Origin: Thermococcus sp.
GTDB taxonomy: Archaea; Methanobacteriota_B; Thermococci; Thermococcales; Thermococcaceae
NCBI GenBank assembly: GCA_027074805.1
Contig: JALTCK010000073.1
Location: 1 to 7,401 of the forward strand
DNA length: 7,401 nucleotides
Direction of reading: 5' to 3'
Shown: positions 5,842-7,401 of the stretch, piece after piece
Layout of the letters: every line of letters begins with the position of its first letter
How positions within the stretch are numbered: the first letter of the stretch is position 1
Notes under the pieces: generated by a model
What the model saw: the letters and a program-made list of their open reading frames with translations, nothing else
Told to the model about the DNA's origin: nothing
Database searches by the model: none
Program-made: the position numbers and the translations under genes

Positions 5842-6253
5842 CGAAACCACCTTCAAAGAGCTTTGTCATACAGCCCGCTATAAACCCTCCGACTGCGTCA
5901 TCCAAGAACGGTGGCAGCTCGGCAAGAATTCCGGGCTTCCTGGTATCGTAGTAAAAGAAGTTGAAGAGCGCCATCTTGCCCCCGATGTATTCGGCTATGT
6001 CTATCCCTATCAGCTCGTCGGCCACCAGATTGACCGGGTCTCCCTCGACTCTGAAGTTTTCCTCAAGGAGGAGCGCCGCCGTCAGGAGCGACTGGACGTT
6101 GACGTCGTTGAGATAGCGGAGTATAAGCTTCCGAAGCTTTTCCCGGACATCCCCGCGGTCATCCCCGATGTAGAGCGCCATCGCTGTGTCGAGGACTGCA
6201 TCAAGCGTTACACCGTGATTTTCGAGCTTTTGTAAGAGTTCCCCCGCGTTCAT
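5828..6253 (-). CDS. cobZ: Alpha-ribazole-phosphate phosphatase, archaeal type (CobZ; PgpA-like fold)
   Basis: CobZ removes the phosphate in the last step of nucleotide-loop assembly (from adenosylcobalamin 5'-phosphate and/or alpha-ribazole phosphate). It is the archaeal non-homologous substitute for bacterial CobC. The 141-aa product resembles the phosphatidylglycerophosphatase A family: ADELIGIDIAEYIGG (78-92), NFFYYDTRKPGI (98-109) and LPPFLDDAVGGFIAG (113-127). The acidic residues in DELIG and FLDD are the likely metal ligands. The N-terminal half is helical with a DAVLDTAM segment and no clear membrane helix. The ATG overlaps the DUF71 stop as ATGA, and the C-terminus overlaps the zinc-ribbon gene by 14 bp. 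Among cob genes CobZ is more likely than a lipid phosphatase, though the family alone would not decide. Confidence 0.9.
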   Translation of the reverse strand: MNAGELLQKLENHGVTLDAVLDTAMALYIGDDRGDVREKLRKLILRYLNDVNVQSLLTAALLLEENFRVEGDPVNLVADELIGIDIAEYIGGKMALFNFFYYDTRKPGILAELPPFLDDAVGGFIAGCMTKLFEGGFDDQG

Positions 6254-6897
6254 GCCCTCACCAGCCCGAACCTCAGCCAGTGATATCTATCTCCCTCCTC
6301 TACGGAGTTTATTTCCAGCTCAAACCTTTCCTCAAACAGGGGAGAGGCCAGAACCACGGTGTGGAACTCGCCGAACTCCCCAACTGGCTCAACGTGGGGG
6401 TAGGCCTCCAAAAAGCCCTCCAGGTCGTCCTTCGAACGGAAGGTGTAGCCCAGGGCTTTCTGGGGGAGCTTTTCCCGGTCAACCGCTATTATCGCCCACT
6501 CGAAGCCATCTTTGAGCATGTTCTCGGCCAGTCTAAGGGTGTTTCTTCCCCATAGGGGCTCAAGGGCGTCGATCCCGGCTTTTTCTGCAAGCCCTTCGAC
6601 CCATTTCCTGTGATCTTCGAGAAGAACGTCCCCGGCTATCAGGTAATCGACGCCGAGAGAGCCTATAAACTCTGCCAAAGCTCCGCTTCCCTTACCCATA
6701 TCAAAGGTGAGTAACTCTTTCCCCGTCGCTTCGGCGAGCGTCTTCAGGGGCCTGAGGTTCTCCCAGTGCGGAGAGAGCCCTATCGTAGTTTTGAGAACCA
6801 GGAGGTATGGGACGTCTATTCCACTCTCCTCTGCCAGGTGGAGTGCATAGAGACCATCCTTGCCGCCCGAGAAAAACGCGATACCCTTTTCTCCCAA
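6250..6897 (-). CDS. DUF71/COG2102 ATP-pyrophosphatase, probable B12-salvage subgroup (diphthine--ammonia ligase homologue)
   Basis: This is an adenylating N-type ATP-pyrophosphatase with PP-loop SGGKDG (10-15). The DUF71 core GDVLLEDHRKWVEG (89-102) is followed by ALEPLWG (111-117). The best-known relative, Dph6, amidates diphthine on elongation factor 2 using ATP and ammonia. Here the late motif reads GEFGEFHT (173-180), where, from memory, Dph6-type proteins have an EGGEFET-like sequence. Published comparative genomics of DUF71 proposed a separate B12-salvage subgroup clustered with cob genes, which this gene's place at the head of a cob operon supports; its reaction is unknown. The frame opens at an ATG at 6939, but the TTG at 6897 is preferred: GGTGG at 6903-6907 lies exactly 5 nt before it, as in its neighbours, and it puts the PP-loop at residue 10, giving 215 aa. 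The stop overlaps the cobZ start (ATGA). Cytoplasmic. Confidence 0.8.
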   Translation of the reverse strand: MGEKGIAFFSGGKDGLYALHLAEESGIDVPYLLVLKTTIGLSPHWENLRPLKTLAEATGKELLTFDMGKGSGALAEFIGSLGVDYLIAGDVLLEDHRKWVEGLAEKAGIDALEPLWGRNTLRLAENMLKDGFEWAIIAVDREKLPQKALGYTFRSKDDLEGFLEAYPHVEPVGEFGEFHTVVLASPLFEERFELEINSVEEGDRYHWLRFGLVRA

Positions 6898-6907
6898 CCA
6901 AACCACC

Positions 6908-6919
6908 AAAGCTATAAAC
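6908..6919 (+). promoter_or_regulatory. BRE/TATA promoter of the glycosylase-like gene, leaderless type
   Basis: AAAGCTATAAAC resembles an archaeal BRE followed by a TATA box. Its centre is about 27 bases before the ATG at 6941, and no Shine-Dalgarno sequence precedes that ATG. This spacing indicates a leaderless transcript that begins at or next to the start codon. Confidence 0.55.
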
Positions 6920-6922
6920 CCC

Positions 6923-6938
6923 CTGGACTTTTTATCCA
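6923..6938. promoter_or_regulatory. Repeated 16-bp dyad element, copy 2 (DUF71/glycosylase), with the likely operon TATA
   Basis: This is an exact copy of the element at 2593-2608, with arms TGGA/TCCA. On the minus strand its ATAAAAAG centre lies about 35 bases before the preferred DUF71 start and could be that operon's TATA box, putting the transcript start just before the GGTGG at 6903-6907. On the + strand it fills the gap between the glycosylase TATA and its ATG. A bound protein could therefore affect both genes. Confidence 0.6.
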
Positions 6939-6940
6939 TT

Positions 6941-7401
6941 ATGCTCCTGAGGTTCGAGAGGCTTGAGAGAATCGGGGAGGTCTACGTCAACCCGGCGAAC
7001 CTGAGGGTCCGTCCCCTGCTCCTGAGGGACTGGAGGGACTTTTTAAGCTTGGACGAGAGGACGTACGGGGTCTACGCGAGGACGATATACAACCCAAGAG
7101 AGCGCTTCCTCGTTGTGGACGCGAAGGACGAAAGAACCGCCCGGAAGCTTGAGACCCTCTACCGCGAACTTCTCAGGGAGCCTCTGAGGTTCTGCCGCGG
7201 GGAGTACCACCGCTACCAGCTCCAGGTTGGGGAGTTCGAAGGCCTCCCCTTCGCCAACGGCTGGACGGGCTCGGGGGTCGTCCTCGTCGGGGAGGCGCCG
7301 GGGAGAAAGGGCTGCGGAAAGACGGGGATATGCTTCTACCGCGATGCCTCCGGGATGCTGCTGAGGAAAACGCTATTCACCCTGAGCATCAATCCCGACT
7401 T
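6941..7401 (+). CDS. Uracil-DNA glycosylase superfamily protein, divergent, partial (cut by window end)
   Basis: Only the first 153 residues are visible. Residues 113-150 carry the superfamily's first motif in the form VVLVGEAPGRKGCGKTG, followed by FYRDASGMLLRKTLF. Family 4 enzymes have GEAPG followed by a G-R-x-F-x-G-x-x-G-x-x-L pattern, so the fold and a base-excision role on damaged DNA are plausible. The protein has about 112 residues before this motif, an N-terminal extension. It lacks the early C-x2-C pair that holds the iron-sulphur cluster in family 4; cysteines seen are C85, C125 and C131. The KTG after the motif recalls family 5 (which has a RTG) more than family 4. The ATG at 6941 fits the TATA at 6908-6919 as a leaderless start. 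The gene diverges from the B12 operon, probably a neighbour rather than part of the pathway. Activity cannot be judged without the C-terminal catalytic motif. Confidence 0.75.
   Translation, partial: MLLRFERLERIGEVYVNPANLRVRPLLLRDWRDFLSLDERTYGVYARTIYNPRERFLVVDAKDERTARKLETLYRELLREPLRFCRGEYHRYQLQVGEFEGLPFANGWTGSGVVLVGEAPGRKGCGKTGICFYRDASGMLLRKTLFTLSINPD

Noticed and set aside
5783..6235. 150-aa + strand ORF opposite cobZ and the zinc-ribbon gene
   Set aside because: It is the complement shadow of two well-supported genes, with no ribosome-binding site and no recognisable motif.
7037..7046. Third partial copy of the 16-bp element (GGACTTTTTA) inside the glycosylase gene
   Set aside because: Only 10 bases match, the TCCA arm is missing and it lies within coding sequence; probably chance.

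Overview
The window looks like a hyperthermophilic euryarchaeon of the order Thermococcales (Thermococcus or Pyrococcus type). The evidence is archaeal-type cobalamin enzymes (CobY and CobZ rather than bacterial CobU and CobC), tightly overlapping genes, a recurring GGTGG ribosome-binding site exactly 5 nt before the start codon, and TATA-box promoters with short or no leaders. No name was confirmed by a search.

Bases 1 to about 1560 are AT-rich and look accessory. A strong AT-rich promoter is followed by a + strand run of three small genes. The first is a secreted protein with a very cysteine-rich C-terminus. The second is a four-helix membrane protein. The third is a short, apparently frameshifted membrane ORF. 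A stem-loop followed by T residues closes the run. The first gene has an in-frame TGA, yet the same frame stays open for 49 more codons carrying 11 cysteines, and it ends exactly in an ATGA overlap with the next gene. The layout recalls a precursor-plus-immunity peptide locus of the halocin C8 kind. The two disrupted frames mean decay (or sequencing error) must be weighed against recoding.

Bases 1574 to 6897 are a GC-richer cobalamin (vitamin B12) late-assembly and salvage cluster. cobT (-) and cobQ (+) diverge from a 68-bp promoter region. cobQ meets, tail to tail with a 4-bp overlap, the end of a six-gene minus-strand operon: DUF71 ATP-pyrophosphatase, cobZ, zinc-ribbon protein, cobS, cobY, small membrane protein. 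Together these amidate the corrin ring (CobQ), activate the lower base (CobT), activate the aminopropanol arm (CobY), join the halves (CobS) and remove the last phosphate (CobZ). The DUF71 and zinc-ribbon proteins are the unexplained members. CbiB, the adenosyltransferase and corrinoid uptake genes are not in the window.

Bases 6941 to 7401 hold the start of a divergent uracil-DNA-glycosylase-superfamily gene cut by the window edge. An exact 16-bp sequence with a TGGA/TCCA dyad occurs in both divergent intergenic regions (cobT/cobQ and DUF71/glycosylase) and is a good candidate for a shared operator.
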